Positions 1 through 8,841 of a DNA stretch of 34,756 nucleotides are shown here, in pieces. Position 1 is the first letter of the stretch; the number at the start of each line of letters is the position of its first letter. The notes beneath the pieces were generated by a model, which did no database searches, had not been told where the DNA came from, and saw nothing but the letters and a program-made list of their open reading frames with translations. Origin of the DNA: Actinomycetes bacterium (GTDB lineage: Bacteria; Actinomycetota; Coriobacteriia; Coriobacteriales; Eggerthellaceae); the NCBI GenBank assembly GCA_023460315.1, contig JAEWQO010000047.1, positions 1-34,756 on the forward strand, read 5' to 3'. Both the position numbers and the translations under genes were made by a program.

Positions 1-371
1 GCTCAAGCCGGAGGTTCGAGGCTCGCCGGTTCGCAAGGCGGCCGCAGTCCCGCGCGCCCCAAAGCCGTTCCACGACGGCCGAGACAATCACAAGGCCTAC
101 TTGACAAAACTATAGGAACACCCCCCATCCCATACAATTCCGTTGATTCGTCACAGAATTTTCGGAATTCCTCTGCGAGACGATTTGGGAAGCGTTTCGA
201 GCTCGATCCCGCCGAGGAAGCGAAGGAAAGGGAGCGTTTCCGACGCCACGCAGAGCGCGGCAGGCAAACCTCACCTCATGCAAAAAAGCCTGGACCCCAT
301 CGCCTTCTTGAGGTCCAAGCTTCGCGTCGCAGATCGGAGCAGGCGACGGCCGCTCGCGTCGCGGACCGATG
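1..371. other. left-edge non-coding stretch
   Basis: No convincing gene is seen. The open frames here lack a ribosome binding site and resemble no known protein. A TTGACA hexamer occurs at 101-106 without a well-spaced -10 box. The stretch lies downstream of the minus-strand MFS gene. A short GC-rich dyad near 342-361 is too weak to call a terminator. Confidence 0.4.
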
Positions 372-1595
372 CTAAGCCTCAGCCTCTGCGTTCTTCATGG
401 CCTTGGCTTTCTTGGCCACCCAGAACATCCCGACAAGCAAGACAATGCCCAGGATGACGTTAAATATCCACACGGAGCTCAGAATGGCATCCGCGCCGGC
501 GATGGTGGTGATAGCCTGATCGATGGGCGAGGCGAGGAAGCCTCCGCCGTTCTGAAACACGTAGCTGAAGCCCATGACGGCACCGACGATGGCAGGGGCC
601 ACGAAGGTGGACAGCAGCATGGGCACGCCGACGGTCATCGTGTTGGTTCCGAACCCGGCAAGAATGATGGCCACGTAGAAAAGGGCGATGTTGCCCGTCA
701 CGTGGGCCACGTACCACAGGAGGTAACCGACCAAGCCGACGATCCAGAATACGGGAATCGTGTAGGCGCCTATGAATTTATAGGCAGGTCCGAACAGCAC
801 GGCAGCCGCTATGGCGCCAACGGAGAACAGCGAGAACACGGTGCCGATGACAGCCGGGTTGGCAACGACGGCACCGATGGAGACACCGCCCAAGTTGAAC
901 AGGGATTGGCTCATGATGATGGTGCCAAGGAACAGCACGAGCAGGACCCAGCCGGAAACGGGAAGCTTGATCTTGACCTTTTCTCCCTTCTCGTCCTCCT
1001 GAGGAACAGCTGGAACGTTCTTGGGATTGAGCAGGAAAATGCACAGCGCGAACGGGATGAGGGCGATGAGATAGATGCTCCACGCCAGATTCCATGAGAT
1101 GGCACCTAAGATGCCTGCCACGGAGGTAAGCACGATCATGCCGACGTTGAAGCATACGGACGCGATGGACATCATCGTGGCTCGGACGGACTCCTTCTGG
1201 AACATGAGCGAGATGACACCCATGACGATGGGCATGAAGCAGCCGAGGCCGAGGCCGAGAATGCAGCGCGTGGCCATGATGCCCCACCAGGGAAGCGCAG
1301 CGCCCAAAATGGCGGGCAGGCCGCCGATGACGACAAGCGCCGTGGCGAGCAGGGCGCATACGCGATAGCTCAACTTGCGCCCCGCGACGAGGCCGATGGC
1401 CAAGGCCGCAGGAATCTCCAGCAGGTTGGTGATGGAAACCATGTAGGAGACGGCGTTGGCATCGACGCCGTACACCGCCATGAGATCCTGAGATGCAACG
1501 TTCACGGCGCTGTGCATGGGACCGATGAAGTACATGCACATCAGCGCTACGAAAACACCGATCTGACCACCTGATATCTTTGTCTTTTCAGACAT
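372..1595 (-). CDS. MFS transporter (12 TM), last gene of module A
   Basis: This 407-residue protein is almost entirely hydrophobic, with about twelve membrane segments in two halves split by a charged loop near residue 200 (VPQEDEKGEKVKIK). After TM2 there is a degenerate MFS motif A (GLVAGRKLSYR). It therefore belongs in the inner membrane as a secondary carrier. I start it at MSEKTK (ATG at 1595) because AAAGGGG lies about six bases upstream; an in-frame ATG 33 bases earlier has no such site. It follows the module A Mo enzyme and its iron-sulfur protein after a gap of about 370 bases that holds a strong hairpin, so it may be partly uncoupled from them. Context suggests it imports or exports the phenolic substrate or product. 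It is less like the two other MFS proteins in the window than those are like each other. Substrate unknown. Confidence 0.9.
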   Translation of the reverse strand: MSEKTKISGGQIGVFVALMCMYFIGPMHSAVNVASQDLMAVYGVDANAVSYMVSITNLLEIPAALAIGLVAGRKLSYRVCALLATALVVIGGLPAILGAALPWWGIMATRCILGLGLGCFMPIVMGVISLMFQKESVRATMMSIASVCFNVGMIVLTSVAGILGAISWNLAWSIYLIALIPFALCIFLLNPKNVPAVPQEDEKGEKVKIKLPVSGWVLLVLFLGTIIMSQSLFNLGGVSIGAVVANPAVIGTVFSLFSVGAIAAAVLFGPAYKFIGAYTIPVFWIVGLVGYLLWYVAHVTGNIALFYVAIILAGFGTNTMTVGVPMLLSTFVAPAIVGAVMGFSYVFQNGGGFLASPIDQAITTIAGADAILSSVWIFNVILGIVLLVGMFWVAKKAKAMKNAEAEA

Positions 1596-1718
1596 TGTTT
1601 CCCCTTTCGTGATGAAAACGAATGACAATGCGTTAGGCGGGTCGCCCTACGAGCAGACACCACCCCCTTTCAGCACACATCATCCCCTGGCTCAATCCGA
1701 CTCCGCTTGTCGAAGAGA

Positions 1719-1762
1719 TCTTCGCAAAGGCGACTCGATGTCTTCAGAAGCCTTTGCGAAGA
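1719..1762 (-). terminator. 13-bp inverted repeat between the iron-sulfur gene and MFS gene
   Basis: A perfect inverted repeat: TCTTCGCAAAGGC (1719-1731) pairs with its complement at 1750-1762 across an 18-base loop. The left arm overlaps a second dyad (1711-1724, CGAAGA-GA-TCTTCG), so the two foldings compete. On the minus strand the stem is followed by TCTCTTC, only weakly U-rich. It could be an intra-operon attenuator, a processing site or an imperfect terminator that lowers MFS expression. Confidence 0.5.
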
Positions 1763-1827
1763 CAACTCGCCGAGCTCGGTTCGAGCAGGTAGACGCCGTG
1801 CGGACAACCCGGATCACTCAGTAAGTG

Positions 1828-1848
1828 TAAGAACAAAAAAGTAAGTTT
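1828..1848 (-). promoter_or_regulatory. 21-bp repeated element, copy 1 (upstream of MFS gene)
   Basis: This 21-base element matches 8621-8641 at 19 of 21 positions, in the same orientation. The identical core is AAAAAAGTAAGTTT, and the two differences are reciprocal G/C changes. This copy lies about 230 bases upstream of the MFS start; the other lies about 360 bases upstream of athL. Both are non-coding and upstream of minus-strand genes of the same module. A shared binding site for one regulator, or an upstream promoter element, fits best. No further copy was noticed in the window. Confidence 0.5.
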
Positions 1849-1964
1849 TGAACGCTAGGAGGAACCGTTTCGCCAGGGGACGTCGCCGTTCGAGCGCAAT
1901 GCGCCGGCGTCTCCAGGAAAGCGGTCCCATTCGAGCATTCCGTGGCACTGCTATTAGCGGGAGG

Positions 1965-2303
1965 TCAGGGGACGAAGATGGACGCCATCTTCCCCTTGTC
2001 TCCCATGCGATCCGCCAAATGTTCCAAGGTGCCGAACTCCATGACGCTCGCCAGGCAATGGTGCACGCAGCTTGGCTGTTCGCCATCCTTGACACGGTCG
2101 GCACACAGGTCGCAGTATGACGTGGGCACGGGGATATAGCGGTATTCCCAGCGCTTGCCATCCATGAGCTTCCATGGCCCCAGTTCCAGAACCTTGATGC
2201 CCCATTGCCCAAGCGGCAGGTCATGCTCGTTCTTGCACGCCACCTCACAGGAATGACATCCCGTGCAGTACTCGTTGTCAATCAGAAGACCGTAGTGCGT
2301 CAT
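1965..2303 (-). CDS. 8-Cys (2x[4Fe-4S]) electron-transfer subunit, module A
   Basis: This 112-residue protein has Cys13, 16, 19 and 23 in a C-x2-C-x2-C-x3-C motif and Cys64, 67, 79 and 83 (C-x2-C-x11-C-x3-C). That is enough for two [4Fe-4S] clusters with interleaved ligands. It corresponds to the first and last cluster motifs of a DmsB/NrfC-type subunit with the middle two-cluster insertion missing. It has no signal peptide or membrane segment. The start at 2303 (MTHYGLL) lies 14 bases after the stop of the Mo enzyme gene and is preceded by GGAGGCGGAAC; an upstream in-frame extension overlaps that gene and looks non-native. It probably passes electrons to, or stabilises, the Mo subunit encoded just before it. 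Close relatives occur at 12237, 18668 and 26258. Confidence 0.92.
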   Translation of the reverse strand: MTHYGLLIDNEYCTGCHSCEVACKNEHDLPLGQWGIKVLELGPWKLMDGKRWEYRYIPVPTSYCDLCADRVKDGEQPSCVHHCLASVMEFGTLEHLADRMGDKGKMASIFVP

Positions 2304-2317
2304 GTTCCGCCTCCTTG

Positions 2318-4603
2318 TCAGGCCAGATATATCTTGCAGGGCATGCTCTTGTAATGCGTTCCGAAACCGAGCGGTCCGTTCTCCTCGTGGGGAATGAGCT
2401 GATTGATGTTCACGTCGAACACGTCGAACAGGTTTTCCGGGTCGGCCTCCGGCAACCACCAGCCGTGATCGCAACTCACGACATTCTCCTTGACGGCCGG
2501 CGTCAGGTGAGCGCTCAGTTTCACCTTGCCGAGATGGTTTTCCACATACACCCACGAACCCTCCGCAATTCCGTGCTTCGCGGCGGTAGCGGGGTTGATC
2601 TGCACAGTGGGCCATGGGTGTATCTCCCGCAAGGTCGCTATCTGCCGATTCTCAGAGTGGAACGAGGTGAAGCGACGGGCGCCCGTCGTGAGTGTCAGAG
2701 GATACTCCTCTACCAGATCAGGACGCGATACGGCACTGAACTTGGGTTCGATGTAGTAGGGCAGCGGGTCATCGCCCAGGTTCTGCAACACCGTGGAATA
2801 CAGCTCGATGCGGCCGGTGGGCGTGTTGAAGCCGGGCTGTCCGTCCGCACGCAGAAGGCCCTTCTCGTACTTTCGGTATTCGATCTCGTATTGCCCAATA
2901 ACATGTTTGCTCAAGTCGTCGTACGTGGCATCCACGTCGCGCATCTTGGACAGCTGTCCGTCGATGAAATCGGAAGGCGAGGCCCAGCCAGGTTTTTGGC
3001 TGTTGGGATACAGACGGCGATGCAACTCAAGCATGATCTCAAGGTCGGCGCGGCATTCCCCCTCAGGCTCCAAAATGGGAACGATGGCACCCATCTGCCC
3101 AGGTTGGGAAGCATTGTTGTTGGACACATAGCCCTGCTTTTCGAAGAACGTCGCCGCCGGCAACACGATGTCGGCCAAACCCATGATGGTAGGGGTCATG
3201 AACAGGTCCGCCACGGCTATGAAGTCGATCTTGCGCATGGCCTCATACCAGCGCTTTGGCTGCGGGACCATGCAGGCGAGCGTGTTGTGGCCGAACGCGT
3301 AGGCGAAATGAATCTTGTAGGGAACGTTCGTCTCCAGAACGTCCAACGTGGCATCGGGATGCGTCGTGTTGACGATGGCGCTCATGGCGGGATATCGATC
3401 GTGGCCGAGCGGTTCCACGCCGATGTTTCCGAACTTGGCGAGGCCCTCAGGCTCGCCCTCCTCCTCGGCCACAGGAGCGTTTTCGGCCATGCCGGCGAAG
3501 ATGGGCGGCAAGCCCATAAAACAGCCGCCGGGAACGTCCATGCTGCCAGTGATGGCGAACAGCGACAGCAGCGCATGGCCGATCTGCAGCGTGTTGGGAT
3601 TCTGATCCACCGCCAAGCCCATGGAAAGCGCCGAAGGACTCTGCGCGACGCAGCGTGCGGCCGTTCTGATGTCTTCAGGGTCGATCTCGGTGATCTCCGC
3701 GACGCGCTCGACCGGATATTCGCGCACGCGCTCAGCAAGCTGTTCGAAACCGTAGCACCAGCTCTCCACGAAGTCGTGGTCGTAGAGATCTTCCTCTATG
3801 ACGACGTTCAACAGCCCGAGGGCCAAGGCTCCGTCGGTGCCAGGACGCAGCTGCAGATGCACCTTTGCCCTCGTGGCAAGCCAGTTCACCCGTGGATCAG
3901 CCACGATGAGCTTCATGCCGAGCTTCATCATCTCCACGATGGAGTGTCCGAACAACCCGTCGGGATTTGAACGCAGAGGATCACGGCCCCACACGAGCAT
4001 GTATCGCGGGCATTCCCAACGTGGATCGTCATAGCGGTCAGGGAACCCGATGGCATTGTCCGCCTCGATATACGAGCTGCCCATGGTCCAAAGCATGGCA
4101 GCCATGCGAGGGACGATGCACGACCAACCGCTGTTGGGATGCACGGCGTTGACCGTCCCAAACACGTCATTGGCCATCTGGAAATGAATCTGGCTCGCCT
4201 CGCGACCTGTGCCGCACCACACGCTCACCGCGCCGATGCCGTAATTCTCGACCGTCTCCCGGTATCTGGCTATGATGGTGTCGAGAGCTTCATCCCAGCT
4301 GATACGTTCCCATGCGTCGAGCCCACGATTCTCACGAGCACGTTTCATGGGATGGAGCAGACGATCTTTGTGGTAATAGTACTCCTTGGCCGTCAGGCAG
4401 CGGACGCACAGGCGGCCTTTGCTGATGGGGTTCTCCTCGTCCCCCTCGACCTTGACGAGCTTGCCGTCTTTCACGTACACCTTCAATCCGCACCCCAGAT
4501 TATGGCAGCCGATGCCGGCAGAGCACGTGCGGTACACGCGTGTACCATCCTCGAGCTCGACCATCGTCGGCGAAGCATGTTCGTTGAAATGCAGTGTTGG
4601 CAT
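2318..4603 (-). CDS. molybdopterin (bis-MGD) oxidoreductase, module A; catechol dehydroxylase/acetylene hydratase-like
   Basis: A 761-residue catalytic subunit of the DMSO reductase superfamily. The N-terminal Fe-S domain has C33-x4-C38-x27-C66-x2-C69 (GCHNLGCG and GRLCVRC) instead of the usual C-x2-C-x3-C-x(n)-C. Then come WERISWDEA (98-106) and GTGRE (131-135), and Cys162 in SGWSCIVPR at the place where this superfamily puts its protein Mo ligand. LVWGRDPLRSNPDG and DPRVNWLATRA are cofactor-binding stretches, and the C-terminal MopB domain has TTGARRFTSFHSENRQ and HGWWLPE. There is no Tat signal, so it is cytoplasmic. The start at 4603 (MPTLHF) has GAGGAAG upstream; a longer frame lacks support. 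It follows athS by 165 bases and precedes its Fe-S partner by 14. The family includes acetylene hydratase, pyrogallol transhydroxylase and gut catechol dehydroxylases; the polyphenol role is inferred. Confidence 0.92.
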   Translation of the reverse strand: MPTLHFNEHASPTMVELEDGTRVYRTCSAGIGCHNLGCGLKVYVKDGKLVKVEGDEENPISKGRLCVRCLTAKEYYYHKDRLLHPMKRARENRGLDAWERISWDEALDTIIARYRETVENYGIGAVSVWCGTGREASQIHFQMANDVFGTVNAVHPNSGWSCIVPRMAAMLWTMGSSYIEADNAIGFPDRYDDPRWECPRYMLVWGRDPLRSNPDGLFGHSIVEMMKLGMKLIVADPRVNWLATRAKVHLQLRPGTDGALALGLLNVVIEEDLYDHDFVESWCYGFEQLAERVREYPVERVAEITEIDPEDIRTAARCVAQSPSALSMGLAVDQNPNTLQIGHALLSLFAITGSMDVPGGCFMGLPPIFAGMAENAPVAEEEGEPEGLAKFGNIGVEPLGHDRYPAMSAIVNTTHPDATLDVLETNVPYKIHFAYAFGHNTLACMVPQPKRWYEAMRKIDFIAVADLFMTPTIMGLADIVLPAATFFEKQGYVSNNNASQPGQMGAIVPILEPEGECRADLEIMLELHRRLYPNSQKPGWASPSDFIDGQLSKMRDVDATYDDLSKHVIGQYEIEYRKYEKGLLRADGQPGFNTPTGRIELYSTVLQNLGDDPLPYYIEPKFSAVSRPDLVEEYPLTLTTGARRFTSFHSENRQIATLREIHPWPTVQINPATAAKHGIAEGSWVYVENHLGKVKLSAHLTPAVKENVVSCDHGWWLPEADPENLFDVFDVNINQLIPHEENGPLGFGTHYKSMPCKIYLA

Positions 4604-4768
4604 GATGTCTTCCTCGCTTCTCTCTGTCTGTTCACTCTTCCTTGCCGAAGGAAGGGCGCGGCTCCCACCCCGCCGCACCATCCCGAACCGAGCCCTAGGC
4701 AAATCAACCGCCGGCCGCACCGCCAAAGCTCGGCATCAACTCAACTCGATGGCCTTCCACGCCACCGG

Positions 4769-5575
4769 TCAAACCCGCTCAAGCGGGAAATCACCCAAAT
4801 TCAAGCTCTCATTCAGCTCGATGCCCGACCGCTGCACCTTTTTGTAGCCTTCGGCTTCGATCGTCAGGCCGTATGAGCCCTCGTCGATGCGTTTGAAATA
4901 GAAGTCGCCGAAGTCGTCTGTCTCCGTCACGCGCACGGAACCGTCCGGCATGGTGAGCCTCACTTTGGCGTCTTCGACGATCTCGTTCTCCGCCGGGTCC
5001 CACACATCGCCCGCCAAGAAGAGATGCGGCAAATTCAGATAGTAGACGCGCGGCCTGCAGCCCTCTGCTGGAACGAACGTCTCGGCTTGAGCCATCTCGT
5101 CAGCGAACTCCTCCTCGTCTCCGAAGCGCAGAGCCCCCGTCGCGCACAGGTCGACGCAATGCGGCAGCTTTCCCTCGTCGACCAGATGGGCACATCCGGT
5201 GCATTTCTGCGCCACGTCAAGTTCCTCGTTATAGAACACAGCACCGTATGGACACGCATCCACCAGCTCTCGATGGCCTTTGGCTTTTGCCGGATCGATG
5301 ATGACCAGGCCGTCATCGCGTTTATACACCGCGTCGGGAACTGCTGCCTGGCACTTCGGTTCGTCGCAGTGCATGCATGGCCAGGGAGTGTATTCGACCC
5401 GAACCTTCGGCACCTGGCCGTGATCCCTCTGCTTCACGCGCATCCAGAATTGGCCCGAATGTGGCTGCGGCAGCGCTACGGGCATCCAGTCGTTGTCGCA
5501 GTGCTCGTCCTTGCAGGCGATTTGGCAGTTGTAGCAGCCACTGCATTTGTTGATGTCGATTACGAATACCTTCAT
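4769..5575 (-). CDS. athS: pyrogallol hydroxytransferase small subunit homologue (3x[4Fe-4S] plus Cna-B-like domain)
   Basis: This 268-residue protein has twelve cysteines arranged for three [4Fe-4S] clusters: C-x2-C-x2-C-x3-C near residues 9-19, CMHCDEPKC in the middle, ACPYG, CTGC and CVDLC. The second motif lacks its fourth Cys (it reads CQAAVP), which explains three clusters rather than four. From about residue 185 a beta-rich carboxypeptidase-regulatory/Cna-B-like domain follows (GDVWDPAENE, DFGDFYFKRIDEGSY). Length, three-cluster layout and C-terminal Ig-like domain all match the small subunit of the Pelobacter acidigallici enzyme. I chose ATG at 5575 because AAGGAG lies five bases upstream; a GTG at 5581 overlaps the athL stop as GTGA and is the alternative. 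Its role is the Fe-S partner of AthL in a cytoplasmic heterodimer. Confidence 0.9.
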   Translation of the reverse strand: MKVFVIDINKCSGCYNCQIACKDEHCDNDWMPVALPQPHSGQFWMRVKQRDHGQVPKVRVEYTPWPCMHCDEPKCQAAVPDAVYKRDDGLVIIDPAKAKGHRELVDACPYGAVFYNEELDVAQKCTGCAHLVDEGKLPHCVDLCATGALRFGDEEEFADEMAQAETFVPAEGCRPRVYYLNLPHLFLAGDVWDPAENEIVEDAKVRLTMPDGSVRVTETDDFGDFYFKRIDEGSYGLTIEAEGYKKVQRSGIELNESLNLGDFPLERV

Positions 5576-5577
5576 CT

Positions 5578-8262
5578 TCACTCCTTGCAGTCAAGTTCGA
5601 ACCAAGCGTCCTGCATGACGCCATAATCGGCATCGTAGGGCCTGCTGAAAGCCTCGGGATACCGCTTCGCCAGTTCGAACACATCCACCTTCTCGATGCC
5701 CACCAGATACCCGCTCGTCACTTCGCCAGCACAATTTTTCGAGGCGATGGCCTTCGGGGCAATGAGGTTGTTGGTGCCGCCCCGGTCACTCTCTCCCGGA
5801 ACGATGGGATCGATGCGCGCGCCGTGGTCCTGCAGCACCGCGCGAGGCATGATGCGTTCGGTCACATAGGCGCCGCCCATGGTCCATCCGCGCTCGTTGT
5901 ACATCTTCACGATGTCCCCGTTCTCGATGCCGAGTCTCTCGGCGTCGACGGGATTGATCCATACCGGCTCGTAGCGATAGCCGTCGGGACCCATCACCTT
6001 GCAGGTCTCTATCTCGCGCAGCCAGGTGCAATCATCCATCTGCGAATGCAGACGCCAATGGGGATGGTTGGACACGAGGAGAAACGGATATCTCTCGGCA
6101 CGGGGCGTGGTGAGGCGCTCGTCGGGGTGCGTCTCCCCCTTCTCGATCCAGCGCGGGTACGGCATGCGCTCGGTGTCATCGGGAAAATGCTCGGCCAGGC
6201 GCGGCGAATAGTATTCGATCTTGCCCGAAGGCATCGAAAGCGGATAACGCTCGGGATCCTCGTAGAAACGCTGAAAGCCAGCCTTGTCCTCTTCCCAATC
6301 CTTGGCGGTGGGTATGATGTAGCATTCCTTCTCCAGAAACTCGTCGAACGAGATGCGGTCTTGAATCCCGGAGCCCTCGAATCCCCGACGGATCTTGTCC
6401 TCGATGGTTTCACCACCCGTGACCTGCTCATATTTGCCCAACTTCTTCGCTATTTCGAGCGTGCTCTCATAGTCCGATTTCGATTCCCCCAAGGGCGCAA
6501 TGCTCTGGTCCTCAATCATCAGCACGTTGTAGTTGCCCGACGAAATGTCGCAGTTGATGTCGCGCTCCTCGAACTTCGTGTTGATGGGGAGGATGAGGTC
6601 CGCCAGCAGGCAGTCGTCTTCCATCCAGATGTGCTGGGCGATGACGGTCTCTATATGTTCCGCGCGGATGGCATCCATGAATTCGAAGCCGCCGTTCCAG
6701 GAGCTGGTCCATTTGGGAGAGTCGGTCCACACCATGTGGATACGCTCGCTGCCCGGCACCGGATACTGATATTCGACGAACTGATCTTCCGTCGGCAAGC
6801 CGGCACAGGTGACGCCATACCATTTCAGAGGATTGTCATGATCGAAGTTGCCTGCAAGCGCCTCGGGAATGAGCGTTTCGGGAACGAATGACTCACGCTG
6901 GTCGGCGGCATAGGGCCACAGGATGTCACTCAGGGTCGGAATCAGCTCCGAGCGCGGAGCAGGCATCTGGCTCGTGAGCCCGAACAGCTGCCATTCCATC
7001 ATCTTCACCTGGTTGCGACCGGGATGTCCCAGCGCCTGCATCCCAAGCAGGGCGACCTCGAGACGGGCCGGTTCATGGCTGTAGGTCGAGCGGATCATCG
7101 ACCCTCCGTTGCAGTGGGCGATGGACACGTTGTGCTTTGCCCAATGGCGCGCCAACGCCTTGATGGTGCGGGCGGGAATCCCGCAGACTCCCTCGGCCCA
7201 TTCGGGCGTCTTCTCTATGCCGTCATCGCCGCCATTCACGTGGTACACGAACCAGTCGAATCCGATGGCATGGGTGTCGATGTATTCCTTGTCGTAGAGG
7301 TCCTCCGCGATCCAGACATGCGCTATGGCCAGCTGAAGCGCAGAGTCGGTGTTGGGCAGTATGGGGATCCATTTGTCGGCGTGGCAGGCGGCCCCGTAGT
7401 TCACGTCGGGGCAGATGTAAATCTGCTTCACGCCTATATCTGACAAGAAGAAGCAATAGCGACTTGGAAAGCAACCTCCCCAGCCCCACGGCGTGGTCTC
7501 GACGTCACACCCCCAGAACAGCACGGAGTCGGAGTTGTTCGCCACATCGTGAAAAAGGTTGTACTGGTCGCCTTCGCCCACAGGATCCTGTCCCCAGATA
7601 TGCTTGGCGCCCCAGTACCATCCCTCCCATGAGTCGGGATTGCGGGCCTGCATGGTGTAACCGCCGCCCTTGGCCCGACCGGTCTGGACGGCGCCCTGCT
7701 CGTCCTCATGCATCCAGAAGTCATTGACGAGTTCGACGCCCGTCTCTTCAAGGGCTATCTGATCAAGCAGATAGCCCTCTGTGCCACGTGGCCCATGGAT
7801 GGTCTTGATCAGGTGATGGCCGTCAGACTGCACGAGGATGGAATTGAGGCCATAGGCCTCCTTGACGCGCAGCACCTCCCGAGCGATGATGTCGGTCGCT
7901 TCATCCCAGCTGATGCGTTCATACTTGCTCTTGCCGCGGTTCTGGGGGTTCCGCTCGCCTTTTGGATCCCAATCCACGCGCTTCATGGGATGAAGGATGC
8001 GATTGGGCGAGTACACCCGCTCCTTGTAGGCCAGGGCGAAGGGGGACAGCTCGGTCTTCTCCTTCGCCTTGAATTCCTTGCCGCGAGCCCTGATGCTCCA
8101 CGGGTTCAAACCATCCTCGCTCTGATGCTCGACATAGCTGAAAGGGCGCGTGCGCAGGATGCGTCCATCGCGCACGTCTATCTCCGCAGTGTCCGATGCC
8201 GTGCACGGCCCACAAAATCCCATAGTCTTGAGAGTTGTCCTCATTTCATCTGAACCTGACAT
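5578..8262 (-). CDS. athL: pyrogallol:phloroglucinol hydroxytransferase large subunit homologue
   Basis: An 894-residue Mo-bisMGD subunit. The superfamily core is visible (YERISWDEA at 114-122, DGHH 147-150, HGPRG 156-160), but the N-terminus has only C17-x2-C20 and so no Fe-S cluster, as in the Pelobacter acidigallici large subunit (about 875 residues). Asp210-Ser211-Trp212 (NPDSWEGWYWG) matches the Asp-Ser-Trp around the Mo-coordinating serine of that enzyme, as recalled from its structure. The other four Mo enzymes here have Cys at the equivalent region. The known reaction is cofactor-dependent transfer of a hydroxyl between 1,2,3,5-tetrahydroxybenzene and pyrogallol, giving phloroglucinol, in the cytoplasm. 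The start is ATG 8262 (MSGSDEM), with GAGGGGGAG six bases upstream. The frame stays open about 100 codons further up without support. It is translationally coupled to athS. Confidence 0.9.
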   Translation of the reverse strand: MSGSDEMRTTLKTMGFCGPCTASDTAEIDVRDGRILRTRPFSYVEHQSEDGLNPWSIRARGKEFKAKEKTELSPFALAYKERVYSPNRILHPMKRVDWDPKGERNPQNRGKSKYERISWDEATDIIAREVLRVKEAYGLNSILVQSDGHHLIKTIHGPRGTEGYLLDQIALEETGVELVNDFWMHEDEQGAVQTGRAKGGGYTMQARNPDSWEGWYWGAKHIWGQDPVGEGDQYNLFHDVANNSDSVLFWGCDVETTPWGWGGCFPSRYCFFLSDIGVKQIYICPDVNYGAACHADKWIPILPNTDSALQLAIAHVWIAEDLYDKEYIDTHAIGFDWFVYHVNGGDDGIEKTPEWAEGVCGIPARTIKALARHWAKHNVSIAHCNGGSMIRSTYSHEPARLEVALLGMQALGHPGRNQVKMMEWQLFGLTSQMPAPRSELIPTLSDILWPYAADQRESFVPETLIPEALAGNFDHDNPLKWYGVTCAGLPTEDQFVEYQYPVPGSERIHMVWTDSPKWTSSWNGGFEFMDAIRAEHIETVIAQHIWMEDDCLLADLILPINTKFEERDINCDISSGNYNVLMIEDQSIAPLGESKSDYESTLEIAKKLGKYEQVTGGETIEDKIRRGFEGSGIQDRISFDEFLEKECYIIPTAKDWEEDKAGFQRFYEDPERYPLSMPSGKIEYYSPRLAEHFPDDTERMPYPRWIEKGETHPDERLTTPRAERYPFLLVSNHPHWRLHSQMDDCTWLREIETCKVMGPDGYRYEPVWINPVDAERLGIENGDIVKMYNERGWTMGGAYVTERIMPRAVLQDHGARIDPIVPGESDRGGTNNLIAPKAIASKNCAGEVTSGYLVGIEKVDVFELAKRYPEAFSRPYDADYGVMQDAWFELDCKE

Positions 8263-8620
8263 ACACACTCCCCCTCGAATTCGTCTTGTCCTATCTACCG
8301 CAGGGCGCACTTGCACAACCGCCCTTTCAGGCGGCAGACTCCGCAGAAAACCTCCGTGGTCACTTCCGGGCAGGCCGGTCTCCGCCGAGGACATGTCCCG
8401 GCGTCCCGAACTGCACGACGCTTCGTCCAAGAGGCGAGGAGAGGTGGGAGAGCCACCAGGAGAGACGATTGTCATTATGGAAGCTCTGTTCCACGAACCG
8501 CCAGGTGAAAGGAACAGCCTTACCGAAGCCGCACGTCTGGCCGGCGGCAAGCCGAGATGGTGCAAACATACGATCCCCCCTTTGGCAGCCCGTCCTTCTT
8601 CACTATCGCCACCTGAAGCT

Positions 8621-8641
8621 TAACAAGAAAAAAGTAAGTTT
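8621..8641 (-). promoter_or_regulatory. 21-bp repeated element, copy 2 (upstream of athL)
   Basis: Matches 1828-1848 at 19 of 21 positions with the core AAAAAAGTAAGTTT. It lies about 360 bases upstream of athL and about 290 bases upstream of the TetR gene. Its recurrence before the MFS gene at the other end of the module suggests a common regulator. A long 5' leader on athL would be implied if it is part of a promoter. Confidence 0.5.
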
Positions 8642-8841
8642 ATGCGTTTCTGGAGAACGATATCGAGCATGTTCGGCCTCGCCGAGCCGTCTCGCCGCTT
8701 CTCCGCGCCCACCTATTCGAAAGAGCACCTTCACGCGGATAAAAAGAGCCTCTTTGGGGCAGGGCGGACATTCAATGGGACAGTCCAACCCCACCGCTCT
8801 GCCATCGTCTTGGCGAGCGCCGGCGGCAATCACTGGAGGCG

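Noticed and set aside
1..60. GGTTCGAGGCTC near the left edge, resembling a tRNA T-arm
   Set aside because: No acceptor, D or anticodon arm can be folded around it within the available sequence.
369..1097. Long plus-strand open frame of 242 codons opposite the MFS gene
   Set aside because: It is antisense to a clear twelve-helix transporter, is rich in Gly, Asp and His as expected for a shadow frame, and has no ribosome site.
2315..3970. 551-codon plus-strand open frame opposite the module A Mo enzyme
   Set aside because: It mirrors the real gene's codons, resembles no protein, and the opposite strand carries all the family motifs. Similar long shadows at 5824, 13075 and 19760 were rejected for the same reason.
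8263..8565. N-terminal extension of AthL by about 100 residues
   Set aside because: The extension is Arg/Ser/Pro-rich, lacks a ribosome site at its start and has no Tat motif; the start at 8262 has a strong GAGGGGGAG and gives a length close to the known enzyme.
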